A stretch of 64,000 nt of DNA from Candidatus Calescibacterium sp. (GTDB taxonomy: Bacteria; Calescibacteriota; Calescibacteriia; Calescibacteriales; Calescibacteriaceae), in assembly GCA_025060505.1 (NCBI GenBank), contig JANXBU010000012.1:1-64000 (forward strand). Direction: 5' to 3'. The notes below the pieces were generated by a model. That model was not told the origin of the DNA, did not search any database, and saw nothing but the letters and a program-made list of their open reading frames with translations. The position numbers and the translations under genes are program-made. Positions 37,044 through 46,026 of the stretch are shown piece by piece. The first letter of the stretch is position 1. Every line of letters starts with the position of its first letter.

Positions 37044-38810
37044 TTATTTCTCTACCTTGAAAACAAAAAATTCCTCTATTTTCCCTAACTCCCTAAGGTA
37101 ACTTTCAGACTCCGATCTCGGCTTTTTCCTTACAACAATATCAATCTTGAATTTTTTCATAAGATAGCTCATATAGAATTCATCCGAATACATTTTTTCC
37201 ATAAGGTCTAAAAGATCTCCCAGAGCAGATTGAATATCTTTATATTCCATTATATTAAAGTTCTGAGGAAGTCCAAAGTATGCTCTTGAAACCCACAAAG
37301 AACTCCAACCAGTCCAAACCACACTTGTTCTTTTTGATATATCCTCAACATAACTTTTCAACTCATTCCAAGTATATCCAAGAAGTTTTGCTCTTACAAG
37401 AAATCTCTCAAAGACATCATTATCTGAAAGATCGCTGAAATAGTTGATGTTATTATGTAATACATACCTACCAGTAGCAACGGAGATCATGAGCTCTGAT
37501 GCTGTTGGGAAAACATCTAAAATTGGGAAGAAACCATACTCATCTTCCATAGTTATAACTGAATTTTCTTGAGAATTTTGCTTTACCCAATCAATTATCG
37601 AATTAAACTTTTTATTTGGAGAGAAATCCTTTAGAAGATAGAAGAATATACCCCAGTTAATAAGAAAAACTAAGAACATAAATAATGAAATGATTTTAGA
37701 TATATACCTGAATTTACCAGCAATCTTATCAATTGTAAGACCTATTGCAATTTTAGAAAAAAGTTTAAATTGAACTGTGACATGATCAACTATTTGCGTA
37801 TGAATACCCGTAACAAATGTCTGGAAGAAAAGAATAAAACCAGAAAAAACAGAAAGAATTACAAAGAAATATTTGAGAGAAAAATTACCAAAAAATATAA
37901 ATGAAAAAACAGAAATTACAAGTAGAAAAATAAATTCGCTCGGAATATCAGGTAATATTCTCTCAGATTTCACAAGCATCATTGCCCTGTTCAAACTATC
38001 TCCTAATAAATCAATCTGGAAATAATTAAAAGAAAGCACTGGAAAACCAATCAAAAGAGACAAAATAAGAATGTACAAAATATCACTCCATTCTTTTCTA
38101 AGCAAAATAGCGATAACAAAAACAAGAAAAACAGATAAATAAGCATATTGCCACCAATAAACAGTCGAATAAAATAGGAGCCCCAGAAATATACCCGATA
38201 AAACTTTGAGCTTGTTTTTATCTTTCCTACCTTCATTTTTCAGGATTAATCCAGAATGCTCCTTATTCAAGAATCTCACGAAAAATAAACAAAACAACAA
38301 AAAGAAAATTTGAAACAGAGAAGGATTAAAAATTCTAAGAGAATTTCCATAGATGTTTGCTATAGTAGAGGTTTCATCTAAATTTGATACAAAAAATCTT
38401 GCAACAGAGAAAATATTCGAAAAATGAAAAAAGAAAACAAACAAAGACGCCGATCTGCTTCCGAAAATAATGTCCAACAATTTCAAAAGCAAAAGGCAAT
38501 CTATAAAAATCAGAAATACTCTCAAAATAGAAAAATAGTATGGATCAACAAATAGCTTCAACGGATATAAAAGACAAAGCAACGGAACAATCAAACCCCA
38601 TTTCTGTTCATAAAAAGCAAATTCTCCACCGCAGAAACCAACTTGCTTAACCCAGATTATCTCATCATAGTGAAAATAAATTGGCTCACCATATTTTATA
38701 AAAAAATATATAACAAACGAATTTATAACAAGTGTAAAAAACAATGATAACAAAATGTACTCTCTATTTGCTCTTAAAAAACTCACTAACTTTAATTTTA
38801 AAAAGCACAA
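37044..38810 (-). CDS. multi-pass membrane protein, GT-C glycosyltransferase-like
   Basis: 588 residues with about a dozen hydrophobic helices, then a soluble C-terminal part of about 170 residues. The first extramembrane loop holds HYDEIIWVKQVGF; acidic pairs at that place are the catalytic motif of GT-C enzymes (PMT, ArnT, AglB-like) that use polyprenyl-linked sugars. The C-terminal part has FPTASELMISVATGRYVLH and a Trp-rich stretch. No closer family recognised. With the sugar-phosphate transferase and GDP-mannose dehydratase nearby, it probably serves in surface glycan or glycoprotein building. Confidence 0.5.
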   Translation of the reverse strand: MCFLKLKLVSFLRANREYILLSLFFTLVINSFVIYFFIKYGEPIYFHYDEIIWVKQVGFCGGEFAFYEQKWGLIVPLLCLLYPLKLFVDPYYFSILRVFLIFIDCLLLLKLLDIIFGSRSASLFVFFFHFSNIFSVARFFVSNLDETSTIANIYGNSLRIFNPSLFQIFFLLFCLFFVRFLNKEHSGLILKNEGRKDKNKLKVLSGIFLGLLFYSTVYWWQYAYLSVFLVFVIAILLRKEWSDILYILILSLLIGFPVLSFNYFQIDLLGDSLNRAMMLVKSERILPDIPSEFIFLLVISVFSFIFFGNFSLKYFFVILSVFSGFILFFQTFVTGIHTQIVDHVTVQFKLFSKIAIGLTIDKIAGKFRYISKIISLFMFLVFLINWGIFFYLLKDFSPNKKFNSIIDWVKQNSQENSVITMEDEYGFFPILDVFPTASELMISVATGRYVLHNNINYFSDLSDNDVFERFLVRAKLLGYTWNELKSYVEDISKRTSVVWTGWSSLWVSRAYFGLPQNFNIMEYKDIQSALGDLLDLMEKMYSDEFYMSYLMKKFKIDIVVRKKPRSESESYLRELGKIEEFFVFKVEK

Positions 38811-39202
38811 AATCTATCAGCACGAAACATAATTTTCTTAGCATTTAATATGGTGTAGTGAAACAAAGCTCTAATGCCTTTACTCCGTAAGCAGCCGACA
38901 TAAATTAAATCTTTTGATTAGAAGTAAAATTGTCTTATATCCCGAGTATATGAAAAATTAATCCTCTTACCAAAAGATCCAGATAGCAAATTTGCAAATT
39001 AATTTCCGAGATCTACTTAAATCATCTTCCCTTCATCCAATAGACCTGAGACGAAATTTTTGTCAAAGTGATTAATCTTATAATTTCCTGCTTTAAATAA
39101 ACATTTATCGATATAAGCCTGAAGTTTATAATTTATCTACTTACAAAAACGCATACAAAAATAAGAACAAAATAGCAAATATAGAGATAATATATAATTG
39201 TT
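38811..39202. other. intergenic stretch between divergent glycan genes, no gene seen
   Basis: About 390 AT-rich bases between the start of the GT-C-like gene (leftward) and the start of the sugar-phosphate transferase (rightward). It must carry both promoters. Several TATAAT-like words occur (for example near 39076 and 39190), but AT-richness makes them unspecific. No repeat or RNA gene. Confidence 0.35.
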
Positions 39203-40534
39203 ATGACCGTTGATTGGAGAAAACTCTCTATTGATGGAATTATAATCTCATTCTGCTGGTTTGGTGCCTACTTTATAAGAACACTTCTTGAACCTTTATT
39301 TGGATATGAAATAAATCCATTTGTAAGCTATATCATAGCTTATCCATTCATTCTCTTTGCATGGGTTATAACAGCTCTGTACTCAGGTGTCTACAGAAAA
39401 TATGGGAATAAAGGAATAAGCAGTGTTATTACTGGGTTCAAAGCTTGGATAATAAGTGTTCTCATCTCTATGTCGTTTGCATATCTTTTTAGGGAATTGC
39501 ATTTAGCAAGATCTGTTATACTTATGTTCTCCCTGATATGCTTTATCGCTCTGACTATAAAACACTATGCATCTGTTGAAGAAGTTGAAAGAAAAGCCTT
39601 AATAATTGGAACTGGCTCTCTCGCAATAAGAATAATGCAGAAAGTCGAAGATCTACTGAACATAAATATCCTTGGAATTGTTTCAATAAAAAAAGATGAT
39701 ATAGGAAAAAAAATAGACAAATACGAAGTTATAGGAAAGTTATCAGACATAAAAAACATAATAAAAGAAAAAAATATAGACACAATAATATTTGCAGAAG
39801 AAAACATACCATTCCCAGCTGTTATGGATATGATCAGCTCTCTGTCGGAGTTAGGATTATCTGTTATGGTAGCATCAGATGAATTCAAAGCTATAAAATA
39901 TGGATTTGATGTAGAATTTGTCGGAGGAATACCACTTGTTGAATTTTCAAACATATCAACTTCTCCCCTTTACGAACTCATAAAAAGAATTATGGATATA
40001 ACATTATCTTCCATATTGCTCGTATTACTGTTCCCTGTTTTTCTTATAATAGCCTTGGCTATAAAAATTGATTCCGAGGGACCTGTTTTCTTTATTCAAA
40101 ACAGAGTAGGAAAAGATGGAAAAATATTCAAAGTTATAAAATTTAGAACGATGTTTCATAAAACACCGAAATATTCTCTTTCTCCAAGAAGCCCAGAAGA
40201 TCCAAGAATAACAAGAGTCGGAAGATTTTTGAGAAGGTGGAGCCTTGACGAACTACCACAAATTATAAATGTACTCAAGGGAGAGATGAGTCTTGTTGGT
40301 CCAAGACCAGAGATGCCTCAAATAGTTCAGGAGTATCTACCATGGCAGAAAGAAAGATTGAAAGTAAAACCTGGAATAACAGGCTTATGGCAGATAATAG
40401 GTAGAAAAAATCTCCCACTCGAACAGAACTTACAGTACGATATATTATATATCAAAACAAGAAGTCTTCTTCTTGACATAATAATAATACTGAAAACAGT
40501 ACCGGCCGTTCTGAAGGGAAAAGGAGCTTACTGA
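39203..40534 (+). CDS. polyprenyl-phosphate sugar-1-phosphate transferase (WbaP/WcaJ-like)
   Basis: 443 residues. Four or five N-terminal membrane helices, a CoA-binding-like cytoplasmic domain ([14 protein letters not shown], about 130-145), then the C-terminal catalytic domain with its reentrant helix: [64 protein letters not shown] and KPGITGLWQ. Such enzymes start exopolysaccharide or O-antigen units by moving a hexose-1-phosphate (often Gal or Glc) from UDP-sugar to undecaprenyl phosphate. Convergent with gmd. Confidence 0.9.
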   Translation: MTVDWRKLSIDGIIISFCWFGAYFIRTLLEPLFGYEINPFVSYIIAYPFILFAWVITALYSGVYRKYGNKGISSVITGFKAWIISVLISMSFAYLFRELHLARSVILMFSLICFIALTIKHYASVEEVERKALIIGTGSLAIRIMQKVEDLLNINILGIVSIKKDDIGKKIDKYEVIGKLSDIKNIIKEKNIDTIIFAEENIPFPAVMDMISSLSELGLSVMVASDEFKAIKYGFDVEFVGGIPLVEFSNISTSPLYELIKRIMDITLSSILLVLLFPVFLIIALAIKIDSEGPVFFIQNRVGKDGKIFKVIKFRTMFHKTPKYSLSPRSPEDPRITRVGRFLRRWSLDELPQIINVLKGEMSLVGPRPEMPQIVQEYLPWQKERLKVKPGITGLWQIIGRKNLPLEQNLQYDILYIKTRSLLLDIIIILKTVPAVLKGKGAY

Positions 40535-40610
40535 AGAATTTAAAATAGATTTTGAAAATTTGGTACAGACATATCTGATGCTATCTGGAAACAAATTTTT
40601 GGAAGCAAAA

Positions 40611-41594
40611 TTACTTTGAATAGAGTTTCAAATCTTCCTTTATCATCGTCTCTATCATCTGATAAAAATTAACGGAAGGGCTCCAACCTAATTTCTTCTT
40701 AGCCTTGGAATAATCTCCTTTCAATTCAACAGGTTCTGCTGGTCTGTAAAGTATAGGATCTTCTACCACATATTTCTTCCAATCCAGTCCCACACACTCA
40801 AAAGCGAATTCCAAGAGTTCTCTTACACTGTGAGTTTCACCGGTTGCTATGATATAGTCATCTGGTTCATTCTGTTGTAGCATAAGCCACATGGCTCTTA
40901 CAAAATCTGGAGCATACCCCCAATCTCTTTTTGCTTCAAGGTTTCCGAGCCTAAGTTCTTTTGAGAGCCCCATCTTTATTCTCACCGCTGTGTTTGTGAT
41001 TTTACGAGTAACGTATTCGAAACCCCTTCTTGGAGACTCGTGGTTATAGGCAATACCTGAACAGCAGAACATATTGTAGTTTTGCCTAAAATACTTTACT
41101 ATGTAAAAGCCAGCAGCCTTAGATATTCCGTAGACAGATCTCGGATTAAATGGTGTATCCTCATTCTGAGGCGAATACGGAGCTATACCGAAGACCTCGC
41201 TGGAACAGGCAAAATAAAATCTACACTCCGGAACTCTCTCCTTCATAGCGGAAAGAATATACATTGTACTGTTTATATTTGTATTCAAAGCGTTTATCTC
41301 CTCATCCAGTGAATAAACAACGAAACTCTGTGCTGCAAGATTATATATCTCATCTGGCTTTACTTTCTCTATAATATTGAAAATAGTGGGATAACTATCA
41401 ATTGATCCAACATGCAAATGAATTTTATCTAAAATATGTAGTATTCTCCAAAGTCTCCTTTCCGGATCTTCAAGGTTTATCCTTCTCACAATACCGTGAA
41501 CCTCATATCCATTCTCAAGAAGAAGTTCAGCCAAATAAGATCCGTCTTGTCCAGATATTCCGGTTATAAGAGCTTTTTTCTTTTTGCCTCTCAT
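40611..41594 (-). CDS. gmd: GDP-mannose 4,6-dehydratase
   Basis: 327 residues, the usual length. NAD(P)-binding Rossmann motif ITGISGQDGSYLAELL at the N-terminus, catalytic YxxxK in VYGISKAAGFYIV, Ser/Glu in CSSEVFG, and the substrate segment NHESPRRGFEYVTRKI. It makes GDP-4-keto-6-deoxymannose, precursor of fucose, rhamnose or perosamine in surface glycans. Downstream of the glycosyltransferase on the same strand, with a gap of about 55 bases, so likely one unit with it. Confidence 0.95.
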   Translation of the reverse strand: MRGKKKKALITGISGQDGSYLAELLLENGYEVHGIVRRINLEDPERRLWRILHILDKIHLHVGSIDSYPTIFNIIEKVKPDEIYNLAAQSFVVYSLDEEINALNTNINSTMYILSAMKERVPECRFYFACSSEVFGIAPYSPQNEDTPFNPRSVYGISKAAGFYIVKYFRQNYNMFCCSGIAYNHESPRRGFEYVTRKITNTAVRIKMGLSKELRLGNLEAKRDWGYAPDFVRAMWLMLQQNEPDDYIIATGETHSVRELLEFAFECVGLDWKKYVVEDPILYRPAEPVELKGDYSKAKKKLGWSPSVNFYQMIETMIKEDLKLYSK

Positions 41595-41649
41595 TAATAT
41601 ATTTACGATCCTACGATATTAAATCCAAAAGCTTGAGTTTTCGAAATTT

Positions 41650-42654
41650 TCATTGTTTACCAAAAACTATTTCGTATAGTATATCGCCTGTTTTAAACGA
41701 ACTGAATTTTTCAGCTATCTTCCGACTTTTTTCTTCCATACTTTTTCTCAAGCTACTGTTTTGGCGTAGAATTAGAATTTTATCAGATATATCTTTTGGA
41801 CTATTTGGGTCAAAAAACAGAGCACAATCACCAGCAGTTTCTCTGAAAATATCAATATCAGAAGCTAAAATTGGTTTTGCAAAGTATGCAGCCTCAATCA
41901 AGGGTATTCCCAAACCTTCCTGAAATGAAGGTAAAACAAAAGCAAAAGCATTCATATATAATTTTTTCAAAAGAGCATCATCTGGAAATCTGATAATTTT
42001 GCACTCAGGAGGAACATCAAATTTCTGCTCGTTTTTCCCTCCACCTCCAGCAAGAACAAGCTGTAGATCTTCAAATTTCTCTCTAACTATTTTAAACGCC
42101 AAAATCAGATTTTTTATGTTCTTGTGCGGATTGAAATTCCCAACATAAAGTAGGTATTTCCCTGGTTCAATACCAAGCATCTTCAGTTCATCTTTGTCCA
42201 ATTGTTTATCCTCCAAATTTCTCCCAAACTTTTCCTCCATATACGATATGTCACAATATACTCTTACAGTATTTTTTCCTATAAACCTATCTATTTTTTT
42301 CTTCCAGGTATCTGATATTGTTATTACCCTGTAAGGAAGTTTTCCAAATACTTTGAGAAAAATTTTCTGAGAAATAGAGAAGTTTATCATATCTGCAATG
42401 ATAACAAAAACCTTTACTCCTAAAAATGGAAGAATCACAGGAAATTTTGGATATATGGAGAAATACACACTCGTTTTTCGCAAAATGTTCAAGGGTATCA
42501 GGAACTGGTCAGAAACTGGGTTATCATTTTTTAGCTTTACAAATTTCACCCTGCCTCCAAGAAGCGATGATATAACTTGACAATCTGTTTTCTCATTTGA
42601 TATAACGATTGCTGATCTGTTATTTTTACCAAGTGATTCAATAAAAGAAATCAA
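41650..42654 (-). CDS. GT4-family glycosyltransferase with non-canonical or upstream start
   Basis: At least 334 residues from a TTG at 42654. The C-terminal GT-B half is clear: YLLYVGNFNPHKNIKNLILAF, FVLPSFQEGLGIPLIEAAYF with the EX7E motif, and DCALFFDPNS. Upstream of the TTG the same frame stays open and encodes KIYDIALDGREIEKGKRR and GLGRYL, the conserved N-terminal strand and loop of GT4 enzymes, until it enters the tRNA gene at 42740. No ATG, GTG or TTG occurs in that stretch; an ATA at 42727-42729 sits where Met is expected. The donor is probably a GDP- or UDP-sugar, perhaps GDP-6-deoxymannose from gmd next to it. Confidence 0.8.
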   Translation of the reverse strand: MISFIESLGKNNRSAIVISNEKTDCQVISSLLGGRVKFVKLKNDNPVSDQFLIPLNILRKTSVYFSIYPKFPVILPFLGVKVFVIIADMINFSISQKIFLKVFGKLPYRVITISDTWKKKIDRFIGKNTVRVYCDISYMEEKFGRNLEDKQLDKDELKMLGIEPGKYLLYVGNFNPHKNIKNLILAFKIVREKFEDLQLVLAGGGGKNEQKFDVPPECKIIRFPDDALLKKLYMNAFAFVLPSFQEGLGIPLIEAAYFAKPILASDIDIFRETAGDCALFFDPNSPKDISDKILILRQNSSLRKSMEEKSRKIAEKFSSFKTGDILYEIVFGKQ

Positions 42655-42739
42655 GTATCTACCAAGGCCAGTTCTTCTCTTTCCTTTTTCAATTTCTCTT
42701 CCGTCAAGAGCTATGTCGTATATTTTTATTTTAGGTAAG

Positions 42740-42812
42740 TACCCCCGGCGGGACTCGAACCCGCAGCCTGGGGATTAGAAGTCCCCTGCTCTTCCTATTG
42801 AGCTACGGGGGC
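42740..42812 (-). tRNA. tRNA-Arg (anticodon TCT)
   Basis: Minus-strand cloverleaf: acceptor GCCCCCG pairs with CGGGGGT (first pair G-U), D-arm GCTC/GAGC, anticodon stem GGGGA/TCCCC with loop CTTCTAA, T-loop GTTCGAG. The discriminator is A at 42740; CCA is not encoded, unlike the tRNA-Met in this window. The glycosyltransferase frame begins directly after its 3' end. Confidence 0.93.
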
Positions 42813-42987
42813 AAAAAGTCGGAAAATTAAGTTAAAATTTTAATAAGCGGAAAATCAAAAGTGCAGAATACAAAATTTTAAAAACAACGAGCAAAATAGC
42901 TCTGCTCTGCCACCTTTCCGAGCAAACCCATAGAATTCAAAAAATCAACACAAAGTCATTTCGACAGAAAATCAAAAAATTATAAAA

Positions 42988-43665
42988 TCATTTCAGAACT
43001 TTACCCGCTTGTTTGAAGAATATATACAGATCAAGAGCAGGAAGCGGTATTTGAGTTTTTTCTGATATATCCTCCAAAACCCGCTCCGATTCCATATAGA
43101 TGCTCGGAGTTATTGTATCTTTATATGGAACTAGTTTATGCCTGACCAGAAATCTGTAAATGTGTCTATCAACAATTGCAACATCGTCATATCCTATGTT
43201 TCTGAGAAAGTGGCTTGATTCTTTCATCCCGAGTCCTTTGACCTGCGAGACAATCTGACGAGCAATCTTTCCATTCTTCTGCTTTAAAACTTTGTCTAAA
43301 TCAAAGCTTCTTGCAAGAACTATGTATTTCGCCCTCACAGCAGGGTACCTGTGTCCCATTTTTGATAGAATTTCTGCAATCCTATTCTCTGGAAGATTTG
43401 CGAAACCGTCATCTCCGATTTCCCTCTGAATTCTTATACCGAGTTCGGCAGACGAGTTAGCAGTAAGAATACAGAAGCAAAGCTCTCCAAAAATTCCGGT
43501 TTCTAAATCTACATCTAAAAAAGGACGGAAATCAAATTTTGTTCTACCGAAAAGGCCAAGTGTTTTGAACTCTTCTACCCTCTTGTTTATGATTTCAGGA
43601 ATTTTTGATCCATTGTATGTTTTATATTTAAGAGAATTTATTTCATCAACAGCTGAATTGAACAT
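42988..43665 (-). CDS. ogg: OGG2-type N-glycosylase/DNA lyase
   Basis: 225 residues. Helix-hairpin-helix glycosylase of the archaeal/thermophile OGG2 family, which removes 8-oxoguanine. The HhH and catalytic helices read VKGLGMKESSHFLRNIG with the catalytic Lys, and DVAIVDRHIYRFL with the catalytic Asp. FGELCFCILTANSSA matches the N-terminal part. There is no Fe-S Cys cluster of the EndoIII type. It follows the degQ-like gene by one base (stop 43667, start 43665), so the two are an operon. Confidence 0.88.
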   Translation of the reverse strand: MFNSAVDEINSLKYKTYNGSKIPEIINKRVEEFKTLGLFGRTKFDFRPFLDVDLETGIFGELCFCILTANSSAELGIRIQREIGDDGFANLPENRIAEILSKMGHRYPAVRAKYIVLARSFDLDKVLKQKNGKIARQIVSQVKGLGMKESSHFLRNIGYDDVAIVDRHIYRFLVRHKLVPYKDTITPSIYMESERVLEDISEKTQIPLPALDLYIFFKQAGKVLK

Positions 43666-43666
43666 A

Positions 43667-45223
43667 TCAGCCGATTCTTATGGCAACGTATACATACCTT
43701 CCGCCCCTGTTAAGAAGAAATAGAGCAGACTTCTGGTCTTTCAATAGTCTTTCAACATCGGCAGAGTTTTTTACTTCTTTCCTGTTAATCTCAACAATTA
43801 TATCTCCCTGAGTTATACCAGCCATATTTGCAGCGGAACCGGGATCAACAGAAATAACTTGTGGTCCAGATGGTGTATCTTTAACTCTCATTCCAAAGTT
43901 TTTGATATAGATACCTTCCTCCTGAGGTTGCTCCTGCTGTTCTCCCGGCTGTTGTGCAATCTTACTTTCTTCTGGCATCTCAACCAGCACAAGCTCAAAG
44001 CTGAGTTCTTTCCCATCTCTTATAACCTTGAGATTAACTCTTTTCCCTACAGGAGAGAGAGAAACCATAAGAGGGAGTTCTTTGAAAGACTTGACCTTCT
44101 TACCATCAAATTCCATTATTATATCACCCCTTTTAATACCAGCTTTTTCAGCGGGCGATCCGCTAAGAACTTCTGTAACAAGCGCTCCCGATGGTTCCGG
44201 TAATCCCATTGCTTTCGCTATATCTGGTGAGACCTCCTGAATATAAACACCAAGCCAAGCTCTCTTGACTTTTCCTTCTTTAATAAGAGCAGAAACAACT
44301 TTGCTTGCAAGCGAAGACGGAATAGCAAAACCTATACCTGCATAAGCAGCAATACCAGATGGATTAAGAATAGCAGTGTTTATACCAACAATTTCTCCTT
44401 TCAAGTTCAAAAGCGGCCCACCTGAATTACCCGGATTTATAGCAGCATCTGTTTGAATAAAGTCTTCATATCTGGCAATACCTAAGCTTCTTCCTTTTGC
44501 AGAAACAACTCCAACTGTAACCGTATGCCCGAGACCAAAAGGATTACCTATTGCTATCACCCAGTCACCAACTCTCAGAGTCTCTGAATCGCCAAACTTC
44601 AAAAAAGGAAGATTTTTCTCCTCTATCTTCAAAATAGCAATATCTGTAGCATCATCTACACCAACAAGTTTTGCATCATAGGATCTACCATCCCACAATG
44701 TAACTTTTATATCTTTTGCTCCTCTAACAACGTGAGAGTTGGTCACAATATAACCGTCAGAAGACATTATAAAACCTGATCCAAGACTTCTAGAGAACCT
44801 CTCAATCTCAGGCTCGCCAAAGAATCTTCTGAAGAACTCTTCTCTTTCTCTCTGACCAAACGGACCAGGACCGAAGAACCAATAAAACGGATTTTGTTGT
44901 TTCTCTACCCTGGTTGTACTTATGTTTACAACTCCTTTTCGAACCTCCTCAACTATGTCTGCAATCTGAGGTAGACCGTAAATTTGTCCTCCTCCCTGCT
45001 GCGGTACTGCCTGCATCTCCTGCTTGATAACCTCTCTTCTACTCAGCTCTGTGTTCTCCTCCTTGAAACCCAAAATTTCCTTTCCCTCTTCAACTCCTCT
45101 CTGTATAACTTCTCCCGCGGAAGACAATCTCTCAAAATCTCCTCTTTTTATGCTATTGTACAGAAGATAAGCTATTCCTATTATCAAGGCTATACCTAAA
45201 AGATTTTTAAGGTTGCTTGTCAT
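43667..45223 (-). CDS. degQ: HtrA/Deg serine protease with two PDZ domains
   Basis: 518 residues. An N-terminal signal anchor (NLLGIALIIGIAYLLYNS) places it in the periplasm. The trypsin-like domain has the triad His in TNSHVVRGAKD, Asp in DATDIAILKIEE and Ser in INPGNSGGPLL. PDZ1 (about 325-410) has the loop WLGVYIQEVSP and PDZ2 (about 430-518) has GFGMRVKDT-like NFGMRVKDTPSG. A Pro/Gln/Glu-rich linker lies between them. It degrades or refolds damaged envelope proteins. Two 30-bp direct repeats lie 70-130 bases upstream of its start and might be regulatory. Confidence 0.92.
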   Translation of the reverse strand: MTSNLKNLLGIALIIGIAYLLYNSIKRGDFERLSSAGEVIQRGVEEGKEILGFKEENTELSRREVIKQEMQAVPQQGGGQIYGLPQIADIVEEVRKGVVNISTTRVEKQQNPFYWFFGPGPFGQREREEFFRRFFGEPEIERFSRSLGSGFIMSSDGYIVTNSHVVRGAKDIKVTLWDGRSYDAKLVGVDDATDIAILKIEEKNLPFLKFGDSETLRVGDWVIAIGNPFGLGHTVTVGVVSAKGRSLGIARYEDFIQTDAAINPGNSGGPLLNLKGEIVGINTAILNPSGIAAYAGIGFAIPSSLASKVVSALIKEGKVKRAWLGVYIQEVSPDIAKAMGLPEPSGALVTEVLSGSPAEKAGIKRGDIIMEFDGKKVKSFKELPLMVSLSPVGKRVNLKVIRDGKELSFELVLVEMPEESKIAQQPGEQQEQPQEEGIYIKNFGMRVKDTPSGPQVISVDPGSAANMAGITQGDIIVEINRKEVKNSADVERLLKDQKSALFLLNRGGRYVYVAIRIG

Positions 45224-45293
45224 AAGTTTATTATAGCATAGAAATTGAATAGGTTTGCGTTTTCCAGAAATATAAACTAGTCTATGGGGTTAG

Positions 45294-45353
45294 GGGTTAC
45301 ATATGGTTATATATCAAGCTGGAGGGTTACATATGGTCATATATCAAGCTGGA
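45294..45353. repeat. two tandem 30-bp direct repeats upstream of degQ
   Basis: Unit 1 at 45294-45323 and unit 2 at 45324-45353 differ at a single base (GGTTAT versus GGTCAT within the unit). Each starts GGGTTACATATGG and ends ATATATCAAGCTGGA. They lie in the 173-base spacer between yajC's stop and degQ's start. They could be paired regulator sites or a minisatellite; two copies without spacer do not make a CRISPR array. Confidence 0.85.
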
Positions 45354-45396
45354 CAATACCTAATAATTCATGTTCATCCTAATCAGATTTACAAAT

Positions 45397-45723
45397 TTAT
45401 TTATCTGAGTTTTTTTCTTCCTTCTGTTGTTTCTGTTGTTGTTTCTTATCTTGATCCTCTGTTTTCTCTATAAACGGTCCCTGCACAGTATCTCTTAGTA
45501 TCTTTAACCTAACATCTTTGGAAATTTCAAGAGTCAATGTTTTATCTGAAATATCATAAACCTTTCCTATTATCCCTCCTGAAGTATAAACTATATCCCC
45601 CTTTTTTAGATTCTTTATAAATTCTCTTCTTTTGCTTTCCAACCTACTCTGAGGTCTTATAACAAGAAAGTAGAAAATGAGAAAAATAAAAAATATCGGA
45701 AGAACTGAGAGAAGTATATCCAT
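45397..45723 (-). CDS. yajC: preprotein translocase subunit YajC
   Basis: 108 residues from the ATG at 45723. The frame is open upstream to 45813, but the extra residues are hydrophilic and absent from the family. One N-terminal membrane helix (ILLSVLPIFFIFLIFYFLVIRPQ) ends in the hallmark RPQ, followed by RREFIKNLKKGDIVYTSGGIIGKV. The C-terminal 25 residues are Gln/Lys-rich. YajC is an accessory of the SecDF complex, but secD and secF are not adjacent. Confidence 0.92.
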   Translation of the reverse strand: MDILLSVLPIFFIFLIFYFLVIRPQSRLESKRREFIKNLKKGDIVYTSGGIIGKVYDISDKTLTLEISKDVRLKILRDTVQGPFIEKTEDQDKKQQQKQQKEEKNSDK

Positions 45724-46026
45724 ATCAGATTTATTCCGAAAAGAAATTATACATTGACTTTTTTCAGATTGTTTTATTATAGAATTCGTGCAATGACAGA
45801 ACACTGTGTCCAAAAATTGCCTAATAATTTCGTACCTGATTTGTGATGGTTTTATAAAATGTCAGACTCAAATTCTGAAGTAGCTGAATATCAGACATCA
45901 GAGAGCATTACTGGACACAGCAGAACCTTATGTCTGATTCAAGCTTGATTATCCAAAAAGTGTTAGCAACAGAGCAAGTTGATTCTATACATACCTGACT
46001 AATGTCATACAAATCTTTACAGCAAA
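45724..46026. other. intergenic stretch, no gene seen
   Basis: About 300 bases between yajC's start and the stop of the MFS gene. Part of it is an open, non-homologous extension of the yajC frame. No RNA gene, repeat or clear promoter recognised. Confidence 0.35.

Noticed and set aside
45294-45353. Start of a CRISPR array
   Set aside because: Only two units, directly joined with no spacer, and no cas gene nearby.
45724-45813. Longer N-terminus for YajC
   Set aside because: The added 30 residues are absent from the family, and the membrane helix follows directly after the ATG at 45723.
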